DNA of 64,000 nt, from contig CAJUBG010000007.1 of the NCBI GenBank assembly GCA_910584575.1, forward strand, positions 1 through 64,000. The letters run 5' to 3'. The DNA is from an uncultured Dorea sp. GTDB lineage: Bacteria > Bacillota > Clostridia > Lachnospirales > Lachnospiraceae. The position numbers and the translations under genes were made by a program. Of this stretch, positions 1-7,630 are shown piece by piece. Position 1 is the first letter of the stretch; the number at the start of each line of letters is the position of its first letter. Below the pieces are notes generated by a model. The model worked only from the letters and a program-made list of their open reading frames with translations, was not told the origin of the DNA and did not search any database.

Positions 1-46
1 ATTCTTTTCTTATATGCTGTAACTGTAATACATATTCTTCGCTCAT
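1..46 (-). CDS. Sugar ABC transporter ATP-binding protein, N-terminal 15 codons only
   Basis: Only the start of this gene lies in the window; it runs off the left edge. The reverse strand begins ATG at base 46 and reads MSEEYVLQLQHIRKE, the typical opening of an MglA/RbsA-type sugar ABC ATPase (the usual next residues would be FPGVKAL). A GAGGGA ribosome-binding site sits 6 bases upstream. It lies 27 bp downstream of the binding lipoprotein gene in the same direction, which is the usual order of a class-2 sugar ABC operon. The assignment rests on 15 residues plus context. Confidence 0.6.
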   Translation of the reverse strand, partial: MSEEYVLQLQHIRKE

Positions 47-73
47 ATTCGTCCCTCGTGACTATACTTTCTA

Positions 74-1051
74 TTACATTCCTTCGAGTATCTTATCCAC
101 ATTGTCCGGCGTAATCGGTCCGATGGCACGGTATATATTCTTGTTTGACGAGAAGTCTTCACCGGACAGGATACGCTCGAACATGTCTGCGCAGGCTTTT
201 GCCGTATCCTCGTTAGAGCCTTCAAAACCGACGATTGCCCTGACCGCCTCATCTCCTGCCTTCAGCGAATCCAACTGCTGCTGCGTAACGTCTGTCGTGA
301 TTACACCGTAACTCTTTGGAATCTTTCCCTTGCCAAATTCTGCAAGAAGCGCCTCGTTAGAGCCAATCATAGCGCCTGCACATACGCCTACGAACACATT
401 GGCATCCGGATGGGCGGACATAACTGTCTCTACGTTCGTCTGCGCTTCGGGAGCCTCAAGCCCATCTACCTCTGCGATAATCTCATAGTTATCCTCACAA
501 TTTTCCTCAAGCCCCTCCTTGATACCATCTGCTCTCTCAAGAAGAACCTTGGTGGACGGATACCCAATTACTGTTACCTGCGCCTTCTCATCCTTTGTAT
601 AGTGCTCGTTAATGAATTCAGACGCCGTCTTGCCAATCTCTTTGCCTAATTCTGTGTTGTCGAGAACCCAGTTTGCCGTGGTGTTCTCCATCGGGTCATC
701 CCAACACATCACCTTGATGTCCGCCTCCATCGCCTCGCCGCAGATTCCTTCAACAGACTTGGCGTCTGCCGGATGAACCATAATCAGGTCACAGCCTGAT
801 ATGATGAAGTTCTCAACCTGTCCCACCTGTGTTCCGGCATTGTTGTCACAGCCCACAATCGTGTATTCCCATCCTCTTGCATCCATCTCCTGCTCAAGCT
901 TTCCCATAACGCCTGCCCAGTAAGCATTGGACAGATTTTGGATGGTGATACCCACCTTAACGGTACCGTCGTCACGTGTGTCCGCGCATCCCATCAGCAT
1001 GAGTCCGACCATGGACACGCACAAAAGCGCTGCCACAATCCTTTTCTTCAT
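74..1051 (-). CDS. Sugar-binding lipoprotein of an ABC importer (RbsB/periplasmic binding protein type)
   Basis: This 325-residue protein is a type I periplasmic-binding (LacI-like fold) substrate receptor. Residues 1-22 form a lipoprotein signal with the lipobox LMGC, so the mature protein is anchored at Cys22 on the outer face of the membrane. The body starts with VKVGITIQNLSNAYWAGV, the usual first strand and sugar-contacting loop of ribose/galactose binding proteins, and continues with IVGCDNNAGTQVGQVENFI and IMVHPADAKSVE. The start is fixed by AAGGAGGAGG about 8 bases upstream. It is followed by the ABC ATPase start and preceded on the same strand by a dehydrogenase gene, so it probably imports the sugar or polyol oxidised by its neighbours. 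The exact substrate cannot be told from sequence. Confidence 0.85.
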   Translation of the reverse strand: MKKRIVAALLCVSMVGLMLMGCADTRDDGTVKVGITIQNLSNAYWAGVMGKLEQEMDARGWEYTIVGCDNNAGTQVGQVENFIISGCDLIMVHPADAKSVEGICGEAMEADIKVMCWDDPMENTTANWVLDNTELGKEIGKTASEFINEHYTKDEKAQVTVIGYPSTKVLLERADGIKEGLEENCEDNYEIIAEVDGLEAPEAQTNVETVMSAHPDANVFVGVCAGAMIGSNEALLAEFGKGKIPKSYGVITTDVTQQQLDSLKAGDEAVRAIVGFEGSNEDTAKACADMFERILSGEDFSSNKNIYRAIGPITPDNVDKILEGM

Positions 1052-1112
1052 ACCTTTTCCTCCTCCTTCTTTAGAATAATATATTTTTATATAGCTACGC
1101 TATCAGCTATCA

Positions 1113-1183
1113 ATATTTCTATCTGCAAACCCCCATGCTCTCTGTTAAATGGCCTCTCCATAGAGTCTTGCAGATAGAAATAT
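1113..1183 (-). repeat. Long inverted repeat, 16-bp perfect arms, between dehydrogenase and binding protein genes
   Basis: The arms are 1113-1128 (ATATTTCTATCTGCAA) and its exact reverse complement at 1168-1183, separated by 39 bases. On the minus-strand transcript this makes a stable hairpin, but no T-run follows on either side, so it is not a simple terminator. Its place between a dehydrogenase and a highly needed binding protein suggests an mRNA stabilising or processing element; that role is inference. Confidence 0.6.
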
Positions 1184-1197
1184 GTCTATCAATCAGC

Positions 1198-1240
1198 GTC
1201 TTGTCTCATTGTCCTCTGGTGAGCGCCAATGAGACAAGAC
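1198..1240 (-). repeat. Second hairpin, 14-bp perfect arms, downstream of the SDR gene
   Basis: GTCTTGTCTCATTG at 1198-1211 pairs perfectly with 1227-1240 across a 15-base loop. It begins 18 bases after the dehydrogenase stop codon on the transcript. No T-run follows, so it may act as a leaky terminator or as an mRNA end stabiliser that sets different levels for the enzyme and transporter genes. Confidence 0.55.
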
Positions 1241-1257
1241 CGTATATAGCGTTTTGA

Positions 1258-2034
1258 TTAAAAGCAAGTAAACGCGCCGTCAACAACGATGTCTGAGCCT
1301 GTAGTAAAGCTGCTGGTATCTCCGGCAAGATATACTACGATGGACTGTAACTCCTCCGGCTTTCCAAGCCTTCCCATGGGCGCCATGTCGTTCCACTTGG
1401 CAATCAGCGGCTTCAAGGCTTCTGAGTTGAGGGTCAGGTCGGTTCCGATATATCCCGGACTGATACAGTTTACACGAACCCCCGTCTTTGCCCACTCTAC
1501 TGCCAGCGACTTCGTCAGCATAATAACGCCTGCCTTGGACGCGTTATATGCACACTGAGGCTGCGGTACGTTTACAATGTGGCCGGACATGGAGGCTGTA
1601 TTGATGATTGAACCATATCCCTGCTTTAACATCACCCGCCCTGCTGCCGTCGCGCAGAGGAATACGCCTGTCAGGTTAATATCAATCACTTTCTTCCACT
1701 GTTCAAAGGTCATTTCTTCTGCCGGCACATTCAGACAGATTCCCGCATTGTTAAAACATGCGTCCAGCTTGCCGTATGTATCTGCCACCTTAGCAACCAT
1801 GGCTTCAACATCATCCTTATTCGTCACGTCACACTGTACGGCAATAGTCTTAGAGCCTGTGGCCTGCGCAATCTCCTTTGCCACCTTCTCGGCGCCTTCC
1901 AAATTGATATCCACAATCGCCACATCTGCTCCTGCTTCTGCAAATGCCGTTGCCACGGATTTGCCGATTCCGCTTGCCCCTCCTGTCACGTAGATTGCCT
2001 TTCCGTCCAGTCTCATCTTCTCAATAATTCCCAT
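1258..2034 (-). CDS. Short-chain dehydrogenase/reductase (probable sugar-alcohol dehydrogenase)
   Basis: This 258-residue classical SDR oxidises or reduces a small alcohol or sugar with NAD(P). It shows the cofactor motif TGGASGIG near residue 15, the NNAG motif near residue 90, a catalytic serine in TASMSG, and the catalytic YxxxK pair in YNASKAG. The length is normal for the family. I chose the ATG at 2034 because GAGGAGG lies 8 bases upstream; a longer reading from 2055 would place that Shine-Dalgarno inside the gene. Neighbours (sugar ABC transporter, zinc dehydrogenase, ROK regulators) point to a polyol or rare-sugar pathway. The substrate is not known; gluconate, sorbitol or xylitol types are all possible. 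Confidence 0.85.
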   Translation of the reverse strand: MGIIEKMRLDGKAIYVTGGASGIGKSVATAFAEAGADVAIVDINLEGAEKVAKEIAQATGSKTIAVQCDVTNKDDVEAMVAKVADTYGKLDACFNNAGICLNVPAEEMTFEQWKKVIDINLTGVFLCATAAGRVMLKQGYGSIINTASMSGHIVNVPQPQCAYNASKAGVIMLTKSLAVEWAKTGVRVNCISPGYIGTDLTLNSEALKPLIAKWNDMAPMGRLGKPEELQSIVVYLAGDTSSFTTGSDIVVDGAFTCF

Positions 2035-2066
2035 CTTGTTTTCCTCCTCGCTCATTGTTTTTGTGT

Positions 2067-2132
2067 ATATCTTTTATAAAACGCTTTTATAAAAGATATT
2101 TTTATTATAAGCCTGCCGCCTGTTTCTAACAA
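2067..2132 (-). promoter_or_regulatory. Promoter and 33-bp palindromic operator of the SDR operon
   Basis: The minus strand has a -35 TTGTTA (2132-2127), a 17-base spacer and a perfect -10 TATAAT (2109-2104). Directly downstream lies a perfect palindrome at 2067-2099: arms of 15 bases (ATATCTTTTATAAAA) around a CGC centre. It would cover about +1 to +33, ideal for a repressor roadblock. A half site, TCTTTTATAAA, recurs at 2232-2242. One of the two ROK proteins encoded nearby is the natural candidate ligand-sensing repressor, but this is inference. Confidence 0.75.
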
Positions 2133-2335
2133 GACGTAAATTCAAACAAATTTAAAAATTAATTTTTATCTAAATTGCACAATTACATGCTTTTTATATA
2201 ATTTTTATCTTTATTAATGTATTTATTTAAGTCTTTTATAAATTGTTTATATATTACCACAGTTCGTCCCAGATTTCAATATATTTTTTATTTTTTTTGT
2301 GCATGTTTTATACATTACTGGACAAAGTCCACCAG

Positions 2336-2376
2336 CCCGTCAGGGCATGAATTACGGTGTGCCCTTGGGTATACTT
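2336..2376 (+). repeat. Dispersed repeat, copy A
   Basis: This stretch of about 40 bases contains GGGCAT, a 10-base loop and GTGCCC (a 6-bp hairpin with one G-T pair), then TTGGGTATACTT. Close copies occur on the minus strand at 21312-21358 and on the plus strand at 30550-30593. All three lie in intergenic DNA close to gene ends. The family and its mobility are unknown to me; it may be a small non-autonomous palindromic element. Confidence 0.7.
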
Positions 2377-2391
2377 TTTTGTAAACAGAAC

Positions 2392-2432
2392 AAAAAAGGG
2401 CGCAGCCCGCTTAAAACCAACGAGCCGCGCCC
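2392..2432 (-). terminator. Rho-independent terminator of the ROK-alcohol dehydrogenase operon
   Basis: On the minus strand a 12-bp GC-rich stem with two mismatches (arms 2421-2432 and 2398-2409, beginning GGGCGC and ending GCGCCC) is followed at once by TTTTTTG (2397-2391). It begins 12 bases beyond the stop codon of the zinc alcohol dehydrogenase and separates this unit from the SDR operon. Confidence 0.85.
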
Positions 2433-2444
2433 AAACAATATAAC

Positions 2445-3494
2445 TTATTTTGCAATCTTTACAACAGCCTTTACAATCTCAGCCTTTTCATTAACACTTC
2501 TGTCCATCGCCGTCTGGATATCATCAAAATCAAAGATATGGGTTGCAATTCCTTTCAGATTCACCTTGCCCTGCTCAACCGCCTCAATCGCCATCGGGTA
2601 GATATGACGGTAGCGGAATACCGTCTTGAACGTAACTTCTTTGTCCAACGCAAGGCTGACCATCATATTCATCATACCTGACTTACCATAACCTACCAGT
2701 ACAATATTAGCCCCCTTGCGCACCGTCTGGATGGCCTGGTTGGTAGTAATCTCCGTACCTGCCGTTTCCACGGCAAGGTCAAAGCCTTCCCCGCCGGTCA
2801 ACTCCTGTGCCTTCTTAAGTACATCAACTTCTCTGCCGTTAATGACTCCGTCTGCGCCAAGCTCTAACGCTTTTTCCAGACGCTTCTCCATAATATCCAC
2901 CACATAGACTCTGGAAACGCCGCATGCCTTAAGCGCCATCATGGTTACAAGACCGATACAGCCCGCGCCGAACACAACAGCCGTCTGCCCTGCCTGGGCG
3001 TCGCCCTGCTTCGCCGCATGGAAGCCGACTGCAAGAGGTTCAATCAACGCCCCCTCAAGGGTGCTTACGTTGTCCGGCAGCTTAAAACACAGCGCCGCCT
3101 CATGCGCCACATACTCCTGGAATACACCGTCCACCGGAGGCGTCGCAAAGAATATCACATCCGGACACAGGTTATATTTCCCTTCGCGGCAGAACTTACA
3201 CTTTCCGCAGGTCTTACCCGGCTCTAACGCCACACGGTCACCGACCTTCAGATGGGTCACGTCCTTCCCCACCTCTACCACGACTCCGCCCGGCTCATGC
3301 CCAAGGACAAACGGCGGCTCAACCACATAGTCTCCAATCCTGCCTGTCTCATAATAGTGCATGTCGCTTCCGCAGATTCCCACGTACTCTAATTTTACCA
3401 ACACCTCGTTGGCCTCAGGCGCAGGGATTGGCCTTTCTGTGTAACCCATCTTGCCGATTCCATTCATGACTGCTACTTTCATTGTACCTTCCAT
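2445..3494 (-). CDS. Zinc-dependent alcohol dehydrogenase (sorbitol/polyol dehydrogenase-like)
   Basis: This 349-residue medium-chain dehydrogenase belongs to the sorbitol/threonine dehydrogenase group. The N-terminal GroES-like part has the catalytic zinc Cys in GICGSDMHYY, the zinc signature GHEPGGVVVEVG, and a structural zinc site with four cysteines (CGKCKFCREGKYNLC). The Rossmann part has VFGAGCIGLVT for NAD binding. The start is the ATG at 3494, with GGAGGA 8 bases upstream; a second ATG at 3482 is possible. It begins 14 bp after the ROK regulator gene, so the two are probably cotranscribed and end at the terminator at 2392-2432. It likely oxidises a polyol to a ketose; the particular polyol cannot be decided here. 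Confidence 0.87.
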   Translation of the reverse strand: MEGTMKVAVMNGIGKMGYTERPIPAPEANEVLVKLEYVGICGSDMHYYETGRIGDYVVEPPFVLGHEPGGVVVEVGKDVTHLKVGDRVALEPGKTCGKCKFCREGKYNLCPDVIFFATPPVDGVFQEYVAHEAALCFKLPDNVSTLEGALIEPLAVGFHAAKQGDAQAGQTAVVFGAGCIGLVTMMALKACGVSRVYVVDIMEKRLEKALELGADGVINGREVDVLKKAQELTGGEGFDLAVETAGTEITTNQAIQTVRKGANIVLVGYGKSGMMNMMVSLALDKEVTFKTVFRYRHIYPMAIEAVEQGKVNLKGIATHIFDFDDIQTAMDRSVNEKAEIVKAVVKIAK

Positions 3495-3508
3495 CTCTCT
3501 GTTCCTCC

Positions 3509-4681
3509 TTATATTTTTGAAATATATTTTTCTATCTGATAGAGAGCCGCGCCGTATGCAGACGCTTCCTCCCGACAAGTGCATCCCCTGACATACTCTC
3601 CGCTTCTGCCGAAAATGTCCTTTTCTGCCACAAGAGCCTTAAGCCGCCCCATATAAGGCTCTATATGATTGCCCACATATCCGCCAATCACCACTTCACA
3701 GTCAAAACACATCCGCAGGTTATCCACGGCAATCGAAAGATCCTTTAGATACTCCTCCCAGAGCTTCTGGTAATCCTGCCTGCCTGATTCCATTTTCTCG
3801 AAAAAAGCCCGCAGATTCCCATTCTCCAGCTTCGCCAGGTTAAGAGCAGAGCAATAGGCATCCAGACATCCCTTCTTACCGCAGTAACAGCTCTTTCCCT
3901 CCGGATGGATTACCATATGGCCAAACTCGCCGCTTCGCCAGTTATTTCCCATATACATGGAGGCATTCTCTGTGCTGACCAGCGTTCCCTCATTACTCTT
4001 TATCTCGTCCGCAAAAATCACCGCGCCTCCTACTGAATTACTTAAGGACAGATAAACCATATTGCTCTCCGGCCTCTCACAGCACACATCCTCCGTGATA
4101 GCGGCTGCATTGGCGTCATTTAGAAGCTCGCAGGAATAAGGTATGTGCGCCGCCCACCTCTCCATGGGTACATCCTTAATTCCCAACACATGGGAATCGG
4201 TCAGCAGGTTTTTCTGCCTGTCTACAATTCCAGGCAGGGCAATTCCGACTCCTTCTATCTTCTCCTCAGGTATCCGGTTCCTGGCTATGAACTCCTTGAG
4301 AAGTTGTGCAATCTCTTGAAAATACAATTCCTCATATCGGAACGGCTTGCGGATTCTCTCATGCTCAAGCGCCCTTCTGTCAAGATCCGTATAGACGAAG
4401 CCTACATGATTCTCTGTAATATCCATCCCGACGGCATACCTTATATCCTTGACACTGGCAATGGCTTTCGCCTTCCTTCCTCCGGTGGACTTTAACTCCC
4501 CCACCTCCGCTACGACTCCGGCATTCTTCAATTCCTTTACGATGGTTAAGACCGTAGGGCCGCTGATGTCCAACGCTGCTGAGATATCCGGCATACTCGT
4601 CTCACTCTGGCTGTGCACATAACGAAATACTCGGTTTCTATTTATTTTTTTTACTTCCAGGCTGTTGGTTCCCCGTCTCAT
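3509..4681 (-). CDS. ROK-family transcriptional regulator 1 (XylR/NagC type)
   Basis: This 390-residue protein has an N-terminal winged helix (about residues 5-70, with DISAALDISGPTVLTIVKEL as the recognition region) followed by a ROK sugar-kinase-like domain. The ROK zinc site is visible as GEFGHMVIHPEGKSCYCGKKGCLDAY. Proteins of this shape are usually repressors that release DNA on binding a sugar. It lies 14 bp upstream of the zinc alcohol dehydrogenase gene and is preceded by its own promoter with a palindromic operator at 4720-4746, consistent with autoregulation and control of the polyol genes. A pure kinase role is unlikely because of the DNA-binding domain. Confidence 0.88.
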   Translation of the reverse strand: MRRGTNSLEVKKINRNRVFRYVHSQSETSMPDISAALDISGPTVLTIVKELKNAGVVAEVGELKSTGGRKAKAIASVKDIRYAVGMDITENHVGFVYTDLDRRALEHERIRKPFRYEELYFQEIAQLLKEFIARNRIPEEKIEGVGIALPGIVDRQKNLLTDSHVLGIKDVPMERWAAHIPYSCELLNDANAAAITEDVCCERPESNMVYLSLSNSVGGAVIFADEIKSNEGTLVSTENASMYMGNNWRSGEFGHMVIHPEGKSCYCGKKGCLDAYCSALNLAKLENGNLRAFFEKMESGRQDYQKLWEEYLKDLSIAVDNLRMCFDCEVVIGGYVGNHIEPYMGRLKALVAEKDIFGRSGEYVRGCTCREEASAYGAALYQIEKYISKI

Positions 4682-4719
4682 AACTTTGCCTTTCCGCTTC
4701 GTAAGCTATCTTCATTAAA

Positions 4720-4780
4720 TAGTTTAATTAAGTACTTTTTAAACTATATTTATATTATCATAAATACATCAAAATTTCAA
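4720..4780 (-). promoter_or_regulatory. Promoter and palindromic operator of ROK regulator 1
   Basis: The minus strand carries -35 TTGAAA (4780-4775), 17 bases, and -10 TAATAT (4757-4752). Just downstream, 4720-4746 is an inverted repeat with arms TAGTTTAA and TTAAACTA around an 11-base centre. The layout copies that of the SDR promoter (operator immediately after the -10). The half site resembles the AGTTTG-type operators of XylR-like ROK repressors, which is established for that family only in general terms. Confidence 0.72.
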
Positions 4781-4799
4781 CTATAAAGATTCTGCAAAT

Positions 4800-5948
4800 T
4801 TATATATTTTCTAAAAATTCATCAATATAAAACAACGCTGCCCCTGCGGCAGATGCCTCTACCTTGTACTGACACTCCACCAGATAATCCCGCGCCCTGT
4901 CTCCAAAGGGATTTTTCTCATCCACTCTCCTGCATATATCATCAAGGTATTTTCCTACATACGCCCCCACATATCCGCCCAGTATTACCATGCCGTCAAA
5001 CAACATCCGGACGTTGTGGATTGCCCTTGCCAGATGGTCAAGATAGGTATCCCACAAACTTTTCGCCGTCTCGTCCCCATTTTCTAAAAGCCTGAAAAAA
5101 TCTTCCATACTTCCATCCGTATAGTCTGTAAGTTTTCCAGCCCTGCACACGGTATCAAAACAGCCCCTTCTTCCGCAGTAGCACAGCTCTCCCCCTTCCG
5201 GTACTACCTCCAGATGCCCGATTTCACCGCCCTTATGGGTATTTCCCTCGTAAATGGCATCGTCGATAATCACCGACCCGCCCACACTGTTGCTCAGGCT
5301 GATATAAAACGCATTCTGGAACTTACGGTTTGTCCACGTCTCCCGATAGCCTGCCGCATAAGAATCGTGTATCAAACGGCTTCGGCAGGGTATGTACGCG
5401 GCAATCTCCTCCCGTCGCCTTTTGGTAAAGTTCAATGCCTTCCCATACTCTATGTATTCTCCGTCATTGGAGATTAAGCTCTGCACAGAGATTCCTACCC
5501 CCAACAAGTTCTCATCCGAAGTCTTTGCCTCTCTTTTCACACATTCTACAACCTCGCCAATCACCCGCAGATATGCGTCCTCCTCCAGATTAAATTGTAT
5601 CCGGCGCCTCTCCATGCTGACAATCTCACCGGATAAATCCACCGCCACAGCAGTAATATGATTCGCCGTTATGTCAACTCCAATGGCTGTCCTTGCATTT
5701 TTTATATAGGTAAATGCTGTTGCGTTCCTTCCTCCCGTATTCTTAATCTTGCCGGAGGTATCAATCAATCCCTGCTTCTTTAAATAGTCCAGGTTCGCGG
5801 TCACCGTAGGCAGGCTTAACTGCATATCCACAACAATCTCCTGTTTGGATACAGACCCCCGTTCTCTGATATATTGATAGATATTCTGTCTGTTCTTTGC
5901 CTTTATCTCATTAGCACTTATTTTATCCGTTCCCATCTGTCTTTCCAT
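4800..5948 (-). CDS. ROK-family transcriptional regulator 2
   Basis: This 382-residue protein is a paralogue of its neighbour at 3509-4681, with the same architecture. A winged helix spans about residues 10-70 (VSKQEIVVDMQLSLPTVTANLDYL), then a ROK domain with the zinc motif GEIGHLEVVPEGGELCYCGRRGCFD. Both proteins share GGRNATAF/GGRKAKAI and SLSNSVGG stretches. The stop lies 118 bp upstream of regulator 1, which has its own promoter. Two consecutive ROK regulators beside one transport-and-oxidation module suggest control of two related substrates or mutual regulation. The first of two possible ATG codons was used; the second is four codons later. Confidence 0.87.
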   Translation of the reverse strand: MERQMGTDKISANEIKAKNRQNIYQYIRERGSVSKQEIVVDMQLSLPTVTANLDYLKKQGLIDTSGKIKNTGGRNATAFTYIKNARTAIGVDITANHITAVAVDLSGEIVSMERRRIQFNLEEDAYLRVIGEVVECVKREAKTSDENLLGVGISVQSLISNDGEYIEYGKALNFTKRRREEIAAYIPCRSRLIHDSYAAGYRETWTNRKFQNAFYISLSNSVGGSVIIDDAIYEGNTHKGGEIGHLEVVPEGGELCYCGRRGCFDTVCRAGKLTDYTDGSMEDFFRLLENGDETAKSLWDTYLDHLARAIHNVRMLFDGMVILGGYVGAYVGKYLDDICRRVDEKNPFGDRARDYLVECQYKVEASAAGAALFYIDEFLENI

Positions 5949-5962
5949 CCTATTTCTTAAAT

Positions 5963-6000
5963 ATAATAAATATTATAGGGATTCCTCCACCAATAATCAA
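5963..6000 (-). promoter_or_regulatory. Promoter of ROK regulator 2 with overlapping inverted repeat
   Basis: -35 TTGATT (6000-5995), 17-base spacer and a consensus -10 TATAAT (5977-5972) on the minus strand. A small palindrome ATAATAAATATTAT (5963-5976) overlaps the -10 and could be the regulator's own operator. The spacing is ideal; the operator is a weak call because the sequence is only A and T. Confidence 0.6.
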
Positions 6001-6010
6001 CAAATCTTCT

Positions 6011-6039
6011 TTGACTATCTCCATTCATCTCAGTATAAT
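6011..6039 (+). promoter_or_regulatory. Promoter of the small conserved gene
   Basis: TTGACT (6011-6016), a 17-base spacer and TATAAT (6034-6039) form a near-consensus vegetative promoter. It points to the small gene at 6069 and is divergent from the ROK 2 promoter. Confidence 0.75.
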
Positions 6040-6068
6040 AGTATAGAGTCTTTCACATATGGAGGTAT

Positions 6069-6320
6069 ATGATTTTGAATATGAATTTGAATCAGCTTGC
6101 AATGATCCAAAAACTGAAAGGTTGTATGGACAGTTTTCGCGTAAACCATCCGAAATTCCCTTTATTTTTAAATGCCGTCTCTCAGGATGCGCTGATTGAG
6201 GGGGCTGTGGTTGAAATCACTGTCACCACGCCGGAGGGCAGGAATTATTGCTCGAATCTTAAACTGAAACAGGAAGATTTGGAATTCATCGAGTGTTTGA
6301 AAGCACTTCGGCAGAGTTAA
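6069..6320 (+). CDS. Small conserved hypothetical protein (83 aa)
   Basis: I do not recognise the family. The product is a soluble protein of about 80 residues with a helical N-terminus (NQLAMIQKLKGCMDSF) and a strand-rich centre (GAVVEITVTTPEGRNYCSNLKL), no signal and no membrane span. The start is uncertain: GGAGG at 6061-6065 is only 3 bases from the ATG at 6069, 9 bases from a TTG at 6075 and 15 from an ATG at 6081. It has its own promoter at 6011-6039 and ends in a shared bidirectional terminator with the convergent nth gene, so it is a real, independently transcribed gene. Confidence 0.7.
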   Translation: MILNMNLNQLAMIQKLKGCMDSFRVNHPKFPLFLNAVSQDALIEGAVVEITVTTPEGRNYCSNLKLKQEDLEFIECLKALRQS

Positions 6321-6346
6321 AAGGAGTCCTCGGACTCCTTTCTTCT
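6320..6346. terminator. Bidirectional terminator between the small gene and nth
   Basis: AAAGGAGTC (6321-6329) and its complement GACTCCTTT (6334-6342) form a 9-bp stem around a CTCG tetraloop. T-rich sequence follows on both strands (TTTCTTCT and TTTTAAC), fitting termination of the two converging genes. Confidence 0.85.
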
Positions 6347-6983
6347 ACTCTACTCCCTTCTTCCCACAGATATCCGCAAGACAGCATCGGTCACAGTATG
6401 GCTTCGTCCTTGCTGTACAGACGTCCCGTCCATGATAAACCAATCGATGGCAGAAATCGCTTCCCTCCTTGGGAGGGATAATCTTCCACAATTCCATCTC
6501 TACTTTCTTCGGGTCTTTGATGCCGTCCACCAGGCCCATGCGGTTCACCAGACGGATACAGTGGGTGTCCGTAACGATTGCCGGCTCTCCAAACACATCG
6601 CCCATGATAAGATTCGCACTCTTTCGCCCTACGCCCGGAAGCTTAAGAAGCGCATTGAAATCTCTGGGAATCTTGCCGCCGTATTCTTCTTTTAATATCT
6701 TCATACAGCCGCTTATGTCTCTTGCCTTGCTCTTTCCAAGACCGCAGGGGCGCACGATCTCCTCGATCTCCTCCGGCTCTGCCGCCGCCAGCGCGTCTAC
6801 ATCCGGAAACTTCTTATATAAATCCTCTACCACAACATTGACCCGTGCATCTGTGCACTGTGCCGCCAGACGCACGCTGACCAGTAATTTCCACGCCTGG
6901 TCATAGTCCAGCGTACAGCCTGCGTCGGGATATTCCTTCTTTAATCTCTCAATAATCTCAAGAGCCAGTTTCTTTTTTGTCAT
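6345..6983 (-). CDS. nth: Endonuclease III (DNA glycosylase/AP lyase)
   Basis: This 212-residue enzyme removes oxidised pyrimidines and nicks the abasic site in base excision repair. The helix-hairpin-helix is LPGVGRKSAN at residues 115-124, with catalytic Lys121; the catalytic aspartate is Asp139 in VTDTH. Four C-terminal cysteines (189, 197, 200, 206) make the 4Fe-4S cluster loop. The first spacing is seven residues instead of the classic six of the E. coli enzyme, a small variation. The length is normal. It is convergent with the small gene at 6069 and transcribed alone; a GGAGG-like site lies upstream of the ATG at 6983. Confidence 0.95.
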   Translation of the reverse strand: MTKKKLALEIIERLKKEYPDAGCTLDYDQAWKLLVSVRLAAQCTDARVNVVVEDLYKKFPDVDALAAAEPEEIEEIVRPCGLGKSKARDISGCMKILKEEYGGKIPRDFNALLKLPGVGRKSANLIMGDVFGEPAIVTDTHCIRLVNRMGLVDGIKDPKKVEMELWKIIPPKEGSDFCHRLVYHGRDVCTARTKPYCDRCCLADICGKKGVE

Positions 6984-7105
6984 ATGTACCCTCCTTTATG
7001 TCTTATTTTATCATTTTCGCGGGAACATTCCAACTACTTGGATTGATTTAATTGGTCTACCTTTTTCTTGGCTACCAAAATGTCTTGAACTCTCCAAATT
7101 TTACA

Positions 7106-7232
7106 TTGCAATCTTATTCAATTTGTCATATAATACAAATAGAAGAGATGGCTGCCCACAAAGTGGTTGACCTCCATATGCAAGTTATAATCCTACCTGC
7201 ACGGCCAAGCACAAGGTAGGATTATTTATTTT
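7106..7232 (+). ncRNA. Orphan antisense-antitoxin-like small RNA with promoter and terminator
   Basis: A consensus promoter (TTGCAA 7106-7111, 17 bases, TATAAT 7129-7134) is followed by a transcript of about 90 nt starting near 7141. It ends in a 12-bp hairpin (ATAATCCTACCT at 7187-7198, complement at 7214-7225) with TTATTTTC after it. The body, with GATGGCTGCCCACAAAG and TTGACCTCC, resembles from memory the RNA partner of TxpA/holin-like type I toxins in clostridia. No toxin reading frame overlaps its 3' end on the minus strand, so the toxin appears lost. The promoter and terminator are seen directly; the family call is inference. Confidence 0.6.
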
Positions 7233-7378
7233 CGCTTGTTGTTCCTATCAATGCAGGCACGGCGATATCGTCTGGACTCACCCAATATTATAACTTCTGA
7301 ATATGATAATATTGTCTGTATGGGGAAAGTGGTAGGAAAATATGAGGAATAACCGATAAAGAGGTGACAAACAAAATA

Positions 7379-7618
7379 ATGCGCATAGAATATGAAAAAG
7401 AAGCCGCAAAACATATTAACAGAATGGATAAGCCAACAAAATTAAGAGTCAAAAAAGCAATTGAAAAACTTCCCTCAGGTAATGTCATTAAACTCCAAAG
7501 TTTGACAAACGATTATCGCTTACGCGTAGGTGATCTAAGAGTTTTATTTTCTGTTCAGAATGAAATAATAACAATAAAAGACGTTCTGCCAAGAGGGCAA
7601 GCATATAAAAGATTATAG
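7379..7618 (+). CDS. RelE/ParE-type toxin of a type II toxin-antitoxin pair
   Basis: The product is a 79-residue basic protein starting MRIEYEKEAAKHINRM. It has the RelE/ParE pattern: an N-terminal strand and helix, an IEKLPSGNVIKLQ stretch, then YRLRVGDLRVLFSV and a final strand IITIKDVLPRGQAYK. Proteins like this are mRNA interferases or gyrase poisons. The ATG at 7379 fits the family start; a GTG at 7364 would add five residues, but the AGAGGTG there looks like the ribosome-binding site. The antitoxin gene follows 12 bp downstream, so the order is toxin first, less common than antitoxin first. Confidence 0.85.
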   Translation: MRIEYEKEAAKHINRMDKPTKLRVKKAIEKLPSGNVIKLQSLTNDYRLRVGDLRVLFSVQNEIITIKDVLPRGQAYKRL

Positions 7619-7630
7619 GAGATGACGAAG

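Noticed and set aside
4800..5948. ROK proteins as glucokinases
   Set aside because: Both have an N-terminal winged helix and palindromic operators at their promoters, so regulator is the better call.
7226..7414. A hydrophobic 62-codon minus-strand frame beside the orphan RNA as the missing toxin
   Set aside because: It is mostly the antisense of the RelE/ParE gene start, has no ribosome-binding site, and its end does not resemble a TxpA-type toxin.
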